Source: Propionibacteriaceae bacterium (lineage in GTDB: Bacteria > Actinomycetota > Actinomycetes > Propionibacteriales > Propionibacteriaceae). From it: a DNA stretch of 49,471 nt. The stretch lies in contig JAOPXN010000024.1 of the NCBI GenBank assembly GCA_025965155.1, positions 1 through 49,471 on the forward strand. The letters are read 5' to 3'. Shown here piece after piece: positions 42,813 to 49,471 of the stretch (positions are counted from its first letter, which is position 1; each line of letters begins with the position of its first letter). Below the pieces are notes generated by a model. The model did no database searches, was not told where the DNA came from, and saw nothing but the letters and a program-made list of their open reading frames with translations. The position numbers and the translations under genes are program-made.

Positions 42813-43685
42813 TCAGGGACGCAGCGGCGGCAGCGGAAGATTCACAATCGCCCGGCTCAGGGCCTCCACCGGCTCCCGGGCGGCCAGCGGGTTGGCCACC
42901 AGGGCCATCTCCACGTCGGGCAGGTGGGGCAGGTCGAAGCGGCCGGAGAGGATCCGCAGGTCGGCCGGGACACGGCTCTTGGCCAGGACGCAGATACCGA
43001 TCCCGGCCCGGGTGGCGGCCAGCAAACCGTTGATCTCACGGGTGTTGCAGGTGATCCGCCAGGTGCGGTGCGCAGCCTCCAGCGCGTCGATCGCGATCGA
43101 GCGACCCCAGCTCGGGGCGTGGTAGGTGATCAGCGGCAGCGGCTGGCTCGGCTCGATCTGGGTCCGCTCCACGCCCACCCAGACCAGCCGGTCCCGGCGT
43201 ACCAGCCGGCCACGGCCGGCATCGGCCTCCTGGTTGATGAAGACCAGGTCCAGGTGGTTGGACATCAGCCGGCGGTACAGCACGCCACTTTGGGTCACGG
43301 TCAGCTCGAGGTTGATCCTCGGGTACAGATGCCGGAACTCGCGCAGGATGGTCGGCAGCTCACTGAGGGCCAGCTCGTCGGCGGCACCGAACCGCAGCCG
43401 ACCGCTCATCGCCGAGCCGGTGAAGTAGGACACTGCCTCGTCATTGGCCGCAAGGATCGCCCGGGCGAACCCCGCCATCGCCTCGCCGTTGTCGGTCAGG
43501 GCGACCGACCGGGTGTCCCGGGTGATCAACTGCCGTCCCGCCGACTGCTCCAACCGTCGGACGTGCTGGGACACCGTGGGCTGGCTGAGTCCGAGCTGCT
43601 CCGCCGCCCGGGTGAAGCTCAGCCCCGTGGCCACCGCCAGAAAGGTACGCAGCAGCACGGGGTCGAAGGTCTTCTCGTCCGCCAC
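42813..43685 (-). CDS. LysR-family transcriptional regulator
   Basis: A 290-residue LysR regulator. The N-terminal HTH is LRTFLAVATGLSFTRAAEQLGLSQPTVSQHVRRLE, followed by the substrate-binding domain (about 93-285). The GTG start follows GAGGAG. Divergent from the MFS exporter gene, the classical arrangement for control of the neighbour. A perfect 17-bp palindrome with a T-N11-A core lies 30 nt upstream of its start. The inducer is unknown. Confidence 0.92.
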   Translation of the reverse strand: MADEKTFDPVLLRTFLAVATGLSFTRAAEQLGLSQPTVSQHVRRLEQSAGRQLITRDTRSVALTDNGEAMAGFARAILAANDEAVSYFTGSAMSGRLRFGAADELALSELPTILREFRHLYPRINLELTVTQSGVLYRRLMSNHLDLVFINQEADAGRGRLVRRDRLVWVGVERTQIEPSQPLPLITYHAPSWGRSIAIDALEAAHRTWRITCNTREINGLLAATRAGIGICVLAKSRVPADLRILSGRFDLPHLPDVEMALVANPLAAREPVEALSRAIVNLPLPPLRP

Positions 43686-43715
43686 GCGCCCGCTCCTCGA
43701 TGATCATCAACCGGT

Positions 43716-43732
43716 CATTGCGATTCGCAATG
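43716..43732. promoter_or_regulatory. LysR-type operator
   Basis: CATTGCGA-T-TCGCAATG is a perfect palindrome and contains T-N11-A (TTGCGATTCGCAA). It lies in the divergent region between the LysR and MFS genes, next to AT-rich TGCGATATATAGCG, which probably holds a promoter. Confidence 0.7.
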
Positions 43733-43898
43733 CGATATATAGCGCTCATATCCTAGGTGAATAGCAACGGTTCAATCTAGGGTTGGAGATGTCGCCCTTC
43801 AGTGTTGAACGGTAGACCTCCTCAAACTTTCCGCTCCTTTCGCATCTGGTCGTCTCGACCGTCGCCCTCCCACCCCTTTTAGAACAGGTGAGTTCATC

Positions 43899-45233
43899 GT
43901 GTCCGCGGCAACTGCCGAGAGGCCCAGCACGGCCAGCCCCGTGTCCGCCCTCGTCGCACCCATCCGTACCCGTACCTGGCCCACGACGCTGGCCGCGTTG
44001 CAGGTCCGCAACTACCGGCTCTACCTGAGCTCTCAGGTGGTAGCCACCACCGGTCTGTGGATGCAGCGGATTGCGCAGGACTGGCTGATCCTCGAGCTGA
44101 CCGGGAGCGTCGCCGCGGTTGGTATCGCCGTCGCCCTCCAGTTCGCCCCGGTGCTGCTGTTCGGTCTGTGGGGTGGCGTGATCGCGGACCGGTACCCCAA
44201 GCGGCGGATCCTGATGATCACCCAGTCGGTCGCCACGCTGATGGCACTGACTCTCGGGCTGCTCGCACTCACCGGCGCGGTCCAGGCCTGGCACGTGTAC
44301 GCCGTCGCCGCCATGCTCGGGTTCGTCACCGTGGTGGACAACCCGACCCGGCAGGTCTTCGTGGCCGAGCTGGTCGGCGACAGCCACATCCGCAACGCGG
44401 TTAGCCTCAACTCCTCGGTCTTCCAGTTCGGCGCGCTGCTCGGCCCGGCCCTGTCGGGTGCGCTGATCCACGCCGTCGGCCAGGGCTGGTCGTTCTTGAT
44501 CAACGCCGCCTCCTGCCTGCTCGTGGTGATCATGCTCGCGATCCTGAAGCCGACCCAGGTGGCTCGCGACCACGGCGGCACCCGGGCTAAGGGGCAGCTC
44601 CGCGAAGGCCTGCACTACATCGCCAAGACCTCCGAAGTTGCCTGGACCATCGTGCTGGTGGCCACCATGGGCATCTTCGGCCTCAACATGCCGGTGATCT
44701 TGGCCGCGTTCGCCGACCAGGAGTTTCGTTCCGGTGTCGGGGGCTACAGCATGTTCAACTCGCTGACGGCGATCGGCGCGCTGATGGGCGCCATGCTGTC
44801 GGCTCGGCGGACCGAGACGTTGCGGTTGCGGGCCCTGGTCACCTCGTTGACGCTGCTCGGTGTCGCGGTGATGATGGCGTCGCTGGCACCGTTCGTCTGG
44901 ATGTTCGGCGTGGTCCTGGTCGTCATCGGCCTGCTCACCCTGCTGTTCCTCACCGGGGCCAACTCGCTGGTCCAGATGACCTCGGAGCCGCACGTTCGCG
45001 GCCGGGTGATGGGCGTCTACCTGCTGGTGCTGCTCGGCGGTCAGGCCCTCGGCAGTCCCGCTGTGGGCTGGCTGATCGACCAATTCGGTGCCCGGCCGAG
45101 CATGTTTCTCTGCGGCGGCCTGGTGGCTTTGATGTCGGTCGCCTCCGGGATGGCCATGGCGCACCGAGCACGGCTCACGCTGGAGTGGGACCGCAGCTCC
45201 GGACGCGTTCCGCTGCACATCGTCCACCAGTGA
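43899..45233 (+). CDS. MFS exporter (DHA3/EntS-like), LysR-linked
   Basis: A 444-residue major facilitator. Opening VRNYRLYLSSQVVATTGLWMQRIAQDW and the loop GGVIADRYPKRRIL place it in the same exporter group as the gene at 31.3 kb; the two are clear paralogues. About 12 helices are visible. The GTG start has ACAGGTGAG upstream. Probably controlled by the divergent LysR regulator. Substrate unknown (drug, siderophore or metabolite export). Confidence 0.88.
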   Translation: MSAATAERPSTASPVSALVAPIRTRTWPTTLAALQVRNYRLYLSSQVVATTGLWMQRIAQDWLILELTGSVAAVGIAVALQFAPVLLFGLWGGVIADRYPKRRILMITQSVATLMALTLGLLALTGAVQAWHVYAVAAMLGFVTVVDNPTRQVFVAELVGDSHIRNAVSLNSSVFQFGALLGPALSGALIHAVGQGWSFLINAASCLLVVIMLAILKPTQVARDHGGTRAKGQLREGLHYIAKTSEVAWTIVLVATMGIFGLNMPVILAAFADQEFRSGVGGYSMFNSLTAIGALMGAMLSARRTETLRLRALVTSLTLLGVAVMMASLAPFVWMFGVVLVVIGLLTLLFLTGANSLVQMTSEPHVRGRVMGVYLLVLLGGQALGSPAVGWLIDQFGARPSMFLCGGLVALMSVASGMAMAHRARLTLEWDRSSGRVPLHIVHQ

Positions 45234-45264
45234 CCTGAGGGCCCACCGCATTAGGATGGGCGCC

Positions 45265-46188
45265 ATGGCAACCTGGGAGGACGGACCGGAGTACGCGCCG
45301 ATCGAGCGCCCGGCCGACTTCTCGGTGCCCGACGCCGCGCCGCTGGAGCAGGCACCGGTCCCGCACCAGCCGGCTGCCGAGGCCCCCAAGGATCGGCCGT
45401 ACTTCGACCGGCCGGACGACCCCGTGCCCCCGTTGGACACCATCGTCCCGGCCACCGGCCCCGAACGGGACCCGATGACTCCGTTCGACGTCGTGGCCGC
45501 CACCGTCACCTCCGACTCGGCCTGGGCCGCCGCCCACTGGAGCGCCCCAGCAGGCCCTGCCGGCTCCGCGTGGCAGCCAGGTCCACCGGCCCCGGCGTAC
45601 GGGCAGGGGGTTCCTGCTGCTCACCCGTACGCGCACGAACCCCAGCCGGTTCCCTCCCCCGCGCCCTGGTCGTTGTCGGCGCCCGTGGCTCCAACGGTGA
45701 ACGGCGCCTCGGTCTACCCGCCGCCGACCGATGAGCTCCCCCTCGGCGGCTTCCCAGCGCCCGGCACACCGCAGTGGTTCGGTCCGGGGCCCGTCCAGCC
45801 TGAGCCTCGGCGGCCGGTGCCGGTGGACGCCAGACGGGTCGCGGAGACGGTCACCCCCGGAGTGCTGATCTGCCTCGTGCTCGGCGGGCTGTTCTATCTG
45901 CTCGCACCGGTGACCCTGCCGCTGGCCTTTGCGCTGTCCAGCCGGGTCCCGGTGGCGCAGCAGCAGATCCGGCGGGCATTCGCGATCGCGGTCCTGGTGC
46001 TGTCCTTCATTGCGCTCATCGCGGCCCTGGTCAGCTCCTCCTCCTTCAACGAATGGTGGGGCGACGTCGGCATCTGGGCCATGCTGACGTCCTGGATCAT
46101 GCTGGTCGTCGTCCTGGTGAGTGTGACTCGCGCTCTTCGTGAACCCGACCCGCCACCACCGCCGGGTTACCGGCCACCGTGGGGCTAA
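45265..46188 (+). CDS. proline-rich membrane protein
   Basis: A 307-residue protein. The first 190 residues are Pro/Ala-rich, acidic and probably disordered. They are followed by about three membrane helices (around VLICLVLGGLFYLLAPVTLPLAFAL, AIAVLVLSFIALIAALVS and AMLTSWIMLVVVLVSVT). Ends in a Pro-rich tail. Unknown function. ATG 45265 (MATWEDGPEYAP) has AGGATGG upstream; an in-frame ATG at 45256 is less likely. Its TAA directly abuts the GTG of the helicase-associated gene, so they are co-transcribed. Confidence 0.75.
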   Translation: MATWEDGPEYAPIERPADFSVPDAAPLEQAPVPHQPAAEAPKDRPYFDRPDDPVPPLDTIVPATGPERDPMTPFDVVAATVTSDSAWAAAHWSAPAGPAGSAWQPGPPAPAYGQGVPAAHPYAHEPQPVPSPAPWSLSAPVAPTVNGASVYPPPTDELPLGGFPAPGTPQWFGPGPVQPEPRRPVPVDARRVAETVTPGVLICLVLGGLFYLLAPVTLPLAFALSSRVPVAQQQIRRAFAIAVLVLSFIALIAALVSSSSFNEWWGDVGIWAMLTSWIMLVVVLVSVTRALREPDPPPPPGYRPPWG

Positions 46189-48396
46189 GTGAGCACACCG
46201 TCCCAGACCCGGCCCCGGACGCTGACCGAGGCTCTTCGCGGGCTCGACCGCGCCGCCCTGGTGGCCGTCCTTGAGCTGCGCCCGGACCTGAGCTACCCGT
46301 TGCCGCGGGACCTGGCCGAGCTGTCGACCCGGGCCGGCACCCTGACCTCCACCGGCCGGGCGCTGGAGTCACTCAACGCCTGGCAACGCGACGTCTGCGA
46401 AGCCGTCGCCGCGCTGCCGGACCCGGCCGACGTGGTGGAGGTCGCCGACCTGATGGGCCAGCCGGCTGAGGCGGTCGCTTCGGCGGTGGACGACCTCCGA
46501 CAGCGGCTGCTGCTGTGGGGTGAGGACGACCAGCTGCACCTGGTCCGCGCCGCCCGGGAGTACTTCGAGCCCTATCCCGCGGGCCTCGCCCCGCCGTCGC
46601 CACGTCCGCTCAGTCCAACGGCCATCGACTCTGCCCTCGCCGACTGCGACGACTCGGTACGGCCGGTGCTGGAGCGACTCGCCTGGTCGCCGACCGGCGC
46701 AGTCCGCAACGCGGATCGGCCGGTCAGTGTGCAGACGGCGCGGTCGCCGGTGGAACAGCTGTTGGCGCGGCAGCTGCTCCGCCCGCTGGATGCGGAGACC
46801 GTGCTGCTGCCCCGTGAGGTCGCTCTGCGGCTTCGGCGCGGGCGGCTGTTCGCCGAGCCGGCGGCCCCTACACCGCCCGCTGTGACCGGCCGGGCCCGCA
46901 GCGCGGACCTGGTGGACAAGGCGGCCGCGGGGGCAGCCTTCGGGCTGCTGCACGACATCGACCTGGCCGTGCAGTCGATGGAGTCGACGCCACATCGGCT
47001 ACTGCGGACCGGCGGGCTCTCCACCCGCGACGTCACGACGCTGGGACGCAACCTGGGCACCGACGCCAGCCACGCCGGGTTCGTCGTCGAGGCTGCTGCC
47101 GCCGCCGGGCTGGTGGCACCCGGCAGCAACCTCAGCCTGCTGCCCACACCCGAGTACGACCGCTGGGTCAACCGGGACGGCGCCGGGCGTTGGCGAAGCG
47201 TGGTGGACGCCTGGGCACGGACCACCCGGTACTTCTCCCGTTCGACCGAGCCGGGCGCGCACGTGCTCGGACCCGAAGCGGACTCCGCCACCGCGCCCGT
47301 CCTGCGACAGCAGCTGATGCGGCTGGCGGTCGGCGCCGGTGTGGGTCAAGCCATCGACCTTGACTCCCTGGTCGCCGCCGTCGCCTGGCATCGACCGCGA
47401 CTGGCGCGGGGGGCGGGCGTCGAGCTGGCCACGCTGGTGGGGTGGACCTGGCGCGAGGCCGGGTGGCTCGGACTGAGCAGTCTGTCGGCTGCCTCCTCCT
47501 ATGCCGAGGTGGCGCTGGCACCCGACACGCCGATGCCCGCCCGGCTGGTCGACCTGTTCCCGGCCCCGGTGGACCGGATCATCGTCCAGTCCGACCTGAC
47601 AGCTGTCGCCCCTGGCCCGCTACGGCATGCCATTGCGAGCGAGCTGCGGCTGCTGGCTGACCAGGAGTCCCGCGGCGGCGGCGGTGTCTACCGGTTCAGC
47701 GCCGGCTCGTTGCGGCGCGGTTTCGACGCCGGTTGGTCCTCGGCGCAGATGCACGCATGGCTTGAGCAGCACTCGACCACCGGTGTGCCGCAGCCCCTGG
47801 CGTACCTGATCGACGACGTCGCACGGCAGTACGGCAGCATCCGGGTCGGGGCCGCGCTGTCGTATGTACGGACCGAGGATGACACGCAGATGGCTGCGTT
47901 GCTGGCCCACCCCGATGCCGGCCTGCTGGGCCTGCGCAGCGTCGCACCGGGCGTCCTGGTGTCGGGCGCTGACCCGTACGAGGTGGTGAGCTTCCTCCGT
48001 GGTCTCGGCCACACCCCAGCGGTGGAGGACGAGTCTGGCCGGACCATCTCCACCCCGCCGCAGCTGCGCGCCGCGGCGGCCCGGCGAGACGGCGGGCCGT
48101 GGTCGATCACCGCCGCCGAGGCCGCGGACGCAATCCTGGCCGGTGAACAACGGACCGGCCGTCCCACCCCGGCACAGACCCAGACCGCAACCGACTCCAC
48201 GCTGCGGCTCCTCCAGCTGGCCACCGAGGCTGCAGACGCCGTCCGAGTGGCCTACGTGGGGCCGGACGGTACCCCGATCGAGCGCGAGCTGACGCCGCTC
48301 GACCTTGCCGCCGGAGTGATGCGGGCGGTGGATCGCGACGGCGCCCAGGTGGTCACGATCCCGCTGGCGCGGATCTCAGACGTCCAACCCACGTAG
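46189..48396 (+). CDS. helicase-associated (Helicase_C_3-like) protein
   Basis: A 735-residue protein of the actinobacterial family that accompanies XPB helicase. The N-terminal half is Leu/Ala-rich winged-helix-like (LNAWQRDVCEAVAALPDPADVVEVADLMGQP). The C-terminal half matches the helicase conserved C-terminal domain (PF13625-like): DRIIVQSDLTAVAPGPL, GVPQPLAYLIDDVARQYGSIRVG and a WYL-like end VRVAYVGPDGTPIERELTPLDLA. No Walker A is evident, so it is not itself a motor. Probably a repair partner of XPB. Confidence 0.82.
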   Translation: MSTPSQTRPRTLTEALRGLDRAALVAVLELRPDLSYPLPRDLAELSTRAGTLTSTGRALESLNAWQRDVCEAVAALPDPADVVEVADLMGQPAEAVASAVDDLRQRLLLWGEDDQLHLVRAAREYFEPYPAGLAPPSPRPLSPTAIDSALADCDDSVRPVLERLAWSPTGAVRNADRPVSVQTARSPVEQLLARQLLRPLDAETVLLPREVALRLRRGRLFAEPAAPTPPAVTGRARSADLVDKAAAGAAFGLLHDIDLAVQSMESTPHRLLRTGGLSTRDVTTLGRNLGTDASHAGFVVEAAAAAGLVAPGSNLSLLPTPEYDRWVNRDGAGRWRSVVDAWARTTRYFSRSTEPGAHVLGPEADSATAPVLRQQLMRLAVGAGVGQAIDLDSLVAAVAWHRPRLARGAGVELATLVGWTWREAGWLGLSSLSAASSYAEVALAPDTPMPARLVDLFPAPVDRIIVQSDLTAVAPGPLRHAIASELRLLADQESRGGGGVYRFSAGSLRRGFDAGWSSAQMHAWLEQHSTTGVPQPLAYLIDDVARQYGSIRVGAALSYVRTEDDTQMAALLAHPDAGLLGLRSVAPGVLVSGADPYEVVSFLRGLGHTPAVEDESGRTISTPPQLRAAAARRDGGPWSITAAEAADAILAGEQRTGRPTPAQTQTATDSTLRLLQLATEAADAVRVAYVGPDGTPIERELTPLDLAAGVMRAVDRDGAQVVTIPLARISDVQPT

Positions 48397-48418
48397 CTCC
48401 GCCATCTAGAATGGTGCA

Positions 48419-49252
48419 ATGCGCCCCACGACGACTCGGAGACTCCTCGTCTTCGCTGTCTGCGCGTTCGGCGTCGGCGCCCTGTACTGGGTGCCCACCC
48501 TTGCCGGCACCCCGGAGCAGCTGAGTACCGGCCCAGCGCCGGAGTCGCAACCCGGTTCCGGGCCGAGTCGGACCCCGATGACGAGCGCGACGGGCACCGC
48601 CGCACCGACCTCCGCCGGCGACGCACCAACCACAGTCGACACGGCCGGCCGCACCGTCGATGCGACCCAGGGGCCCTCGTCAGACCGGTCGCGGACCGGC
48701 ACCTCCACAACCGGGCTCGAGCCGACCGACCGCGCTTCCGGGGAGCCCCGCCGCGGCGCCACCGCCCGGGACCCCGATGACCCGACCGACCGCACCAAAC
48801 CGGAACCGGTACCCGCGGTTCGGGTGGCGGCGGCCACCGCGGACACCTTGACTGTGCGCTGGGCGCCGGCCAGCGACGACGTGGGCGTGGTGTCCTACCG
48901 GGTCTGGTTGAACGGTTTCGAGGTGGCCAGCACTGACGGGCTGAAGGCCACCGTCGACTGGTTCAACGACGACAGTGAGGTCACCACAGTCCAGGTCAGG
49001 GCAATCGATGCCGCCGGGAACCAGAGCCCGCCCTCGGCCACCGTGCTGGCCAGCCGCCCGGAGCCTGAGCCGGCTCCGACCCCGAGTCCCAGCCCGACTC
49101 CGACGCCGAGCCCCAGCCCGACGAGCCCGACGCCCACCCCGACTCCTTCGCCGTCGGCGACGTCGCCCGACCCCACAGCAACTCCAACTCCCGGTCAGGA
49201 ATCCCTTTCCGACCCGCTCGCCGTCGCCCCATCCCCTTCGGAGACCCCCTGA
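48419..49252 (+). CDS. exported FN3 protein with Pro/Thr/Ser-rich linkers
   Basis: A 277-residue protein. One N-terminal hydrophobic segment (LLVFAVCAFGVGALYWVP, about 9-26) acts as signal or anchor. A low-complexity Thr/Ser/Pro linker follows to about 130, then one fibronectin-III domain (about 133-212; VSYRVWLNGFEVAST, VQVRAIDAAGNQSPPS) and a repetitive Pro-Thr/Pro-Ser tail. Surface or wall location is likely; function unknown. It overlaps the XPB start by one base (TGATG), an odd partner for a DNA repair gene. Confidence 0.78.
   Translation: MRPTTTRRLLVFAVCAFGVGALYWVPTLAGTPEQLSTGPAPESQPGSGPSRTPMTSATGTAAPTSAGDAPTTVDTAGRTVDATQGPSSDRSRTGTSTTGLEPTDRASGEPRRGATARDPDDPTDRTKPEPVPAVRVAAATADTLTVRWAPASDDVGVVSYRVWLNGFEVASTDGLKATVDWFNDDSEVTTVQVRAIDAAGNQSPPSATVLASRPEPEPAPTPSPSPTPTPSPSPTSPTPTPTPSPSATSPDPTATPTPGQESLSDPLAVAPSPSETP
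49066..49194. repeat. low-complexity Pro-Thr/Pro-Ser coding repeat
   Basis: Irregular repeats of CCGACTCCGACG/CCGAGCCCCAGC units encode the PTPSPSPTPTP tail of the FN3 protein. Prone to length variation. Confidence 0.7.
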
Positions 49253-49471
49253 TGTCCTCACCGACCGGTGGGCCGGGCCCGCTTGTAGTCCAGTCCGACC
49301 GCACCCTGCTGCTCGAGATCGACCACCCCGACGCCGCCGCATGCCGGATCGCGATCGCGCCGTTTGCGGAGCTGGAACGCGCCCCGGAACACATCCACAC
49401 CTATCGGCTGACGCCACTGGGTCTGTGGAACGCGCGCGCAGCCGGCCATGACGCCGAGCAGGTGGTCGACA
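49252..49471 (+). CDS. XPB-type DNA repair helicase, 3'-truncated by window edge
   Basis: The first 73 residues of the bacterial XPB (SF2, ERCC3-like) helicase. The N-terminal signature LVVQSDRTLLLEIDHPDAA, then IAPFAELERAPEHIHTYRLTPLGLWNARAAGHDAE, is diagnostic. It unwinds DNA 3' to 5' in repair. The ATG overlaps the stop of the FN3 gene, and the helicase-associated gene is just upstream, giving a four-gene plus-strand unit. The motor domains lie outside the window. Confidence 0.92.
   Translation, partial: MSSPTGGPGPLVVQSDRTLLLEIDHPDAAACRIAIAPFAELERAPEHIHTYRLTPLGLWNARAAGHDAEQVVD

Noticed and set aside
43746-45509. 587-codon minus-strand frame
   Set aside because: Antisense to the MFS exporter and crosses the LysR control region; no domain.

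Overview
High-GC actinobacterial chromosome. By eye the G+C is near 70 percent, GTG starts are frequent, and many genes overlap by 1 to 8 nt. Several families are typical of Actinobacteria: DUF3027, DUF2530, DUF1918, the acVLRF1-type peptidyl-tRNA hydrolase, the MSMEG_6728-type pyrimidine-dimer glycosylase, IdeR, and a bacterial XPB helicase beside a helicase-associated protein. A Propionibacteriales (Microlunatus-like) host would fit, but this is inference from gene content only. Most of the window is ordinary housekeeping and carbon metabolism. The stretch after the tRNA gene, about 6.5 to 11.2 kb, looks accessory.

Layout. 1-2.6 kb: lactate oxidation genes lutABC (lutA cut by the window edge). 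2.6-6.5 kb: RutE-like nitroreductase, UDPGP-family UTP-sugar uridylyltransferase, membrane alpha/beta hydrolase, YbaK deacylase, tRNA-Arg(CCT). 6.5-11.2 kb: accessory stretch with an alpha/beta hydrolase, a frame-disrupted membrane-protein gene, an AraC regulator, an unknown protein, a DUF6197-like and a DUF1918 protein. 11.2-16.4 kb: thioredoxin, a three-gene minus-strand run ideR / unknown / methyltransferase, then photolyase facing a dimer glycosylase. 16.6-21.4 kb: amino-sugar operon (SIS isomerase/deaminase, ROK kinase, NagA, class II aldolase) divergent from a DeoR regulator, best read as N-acetylgalactosamine catabolism. 21.4-24.2 kb: a compact transcription unit for a 12-codon ORF, then acVLRF1, pdxH, serC. 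24.2-31.2 kb: anchored propeller-like protein, small proteins, secreted EEP-fold nuclease/phosphatase, pyruvate carboxylase. 31.3-35.1 kb: MFS exporter with its MarR regulator, NCS2 purine permease divergent from DUF2530. 35.3-42.6 kb: Tat-exported PhoX phosphatase, DUF3027, MFS, cold-shock protein, and a secreted phytase-like/GDPD fusion. 42.8-45.2 kb: LysR regulator divergent from an MFS exporter. 45.3-49.5 kb: Pro-rich membrane protein, helicase-associated protein, secreted FN3 protein and the start of XPB.

How genes work together. LutABC makes pyruvate from lactate and pyruvate carboxylase can feed it to oxaloacetate. The amino-sugar operon would deliver triose phosphates. PhoX and the phytase-like/GDPD fusion are both exported phosphate scavengers, and the fusion gene has an 11-nt-phased PHO-box-like repeat upstream. 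Photolyase and the dimer glycosylase act on the same UV lesion.

The most unusual element is at 21399-21634. A near-consensus promoter (TTGACC, 17 nt, TACCTT) drives a short leader with a 15-nt complement to the expected 3' tail of 16S rRNA. A 12-codon ORF follows, with a hairpin over its stop codon, and then a structured segment closed by a perfect 11-bp helix. It lies just upstream of the ribosome-rescue factor acVLRF1, which appears to have its own leaderless promoter.
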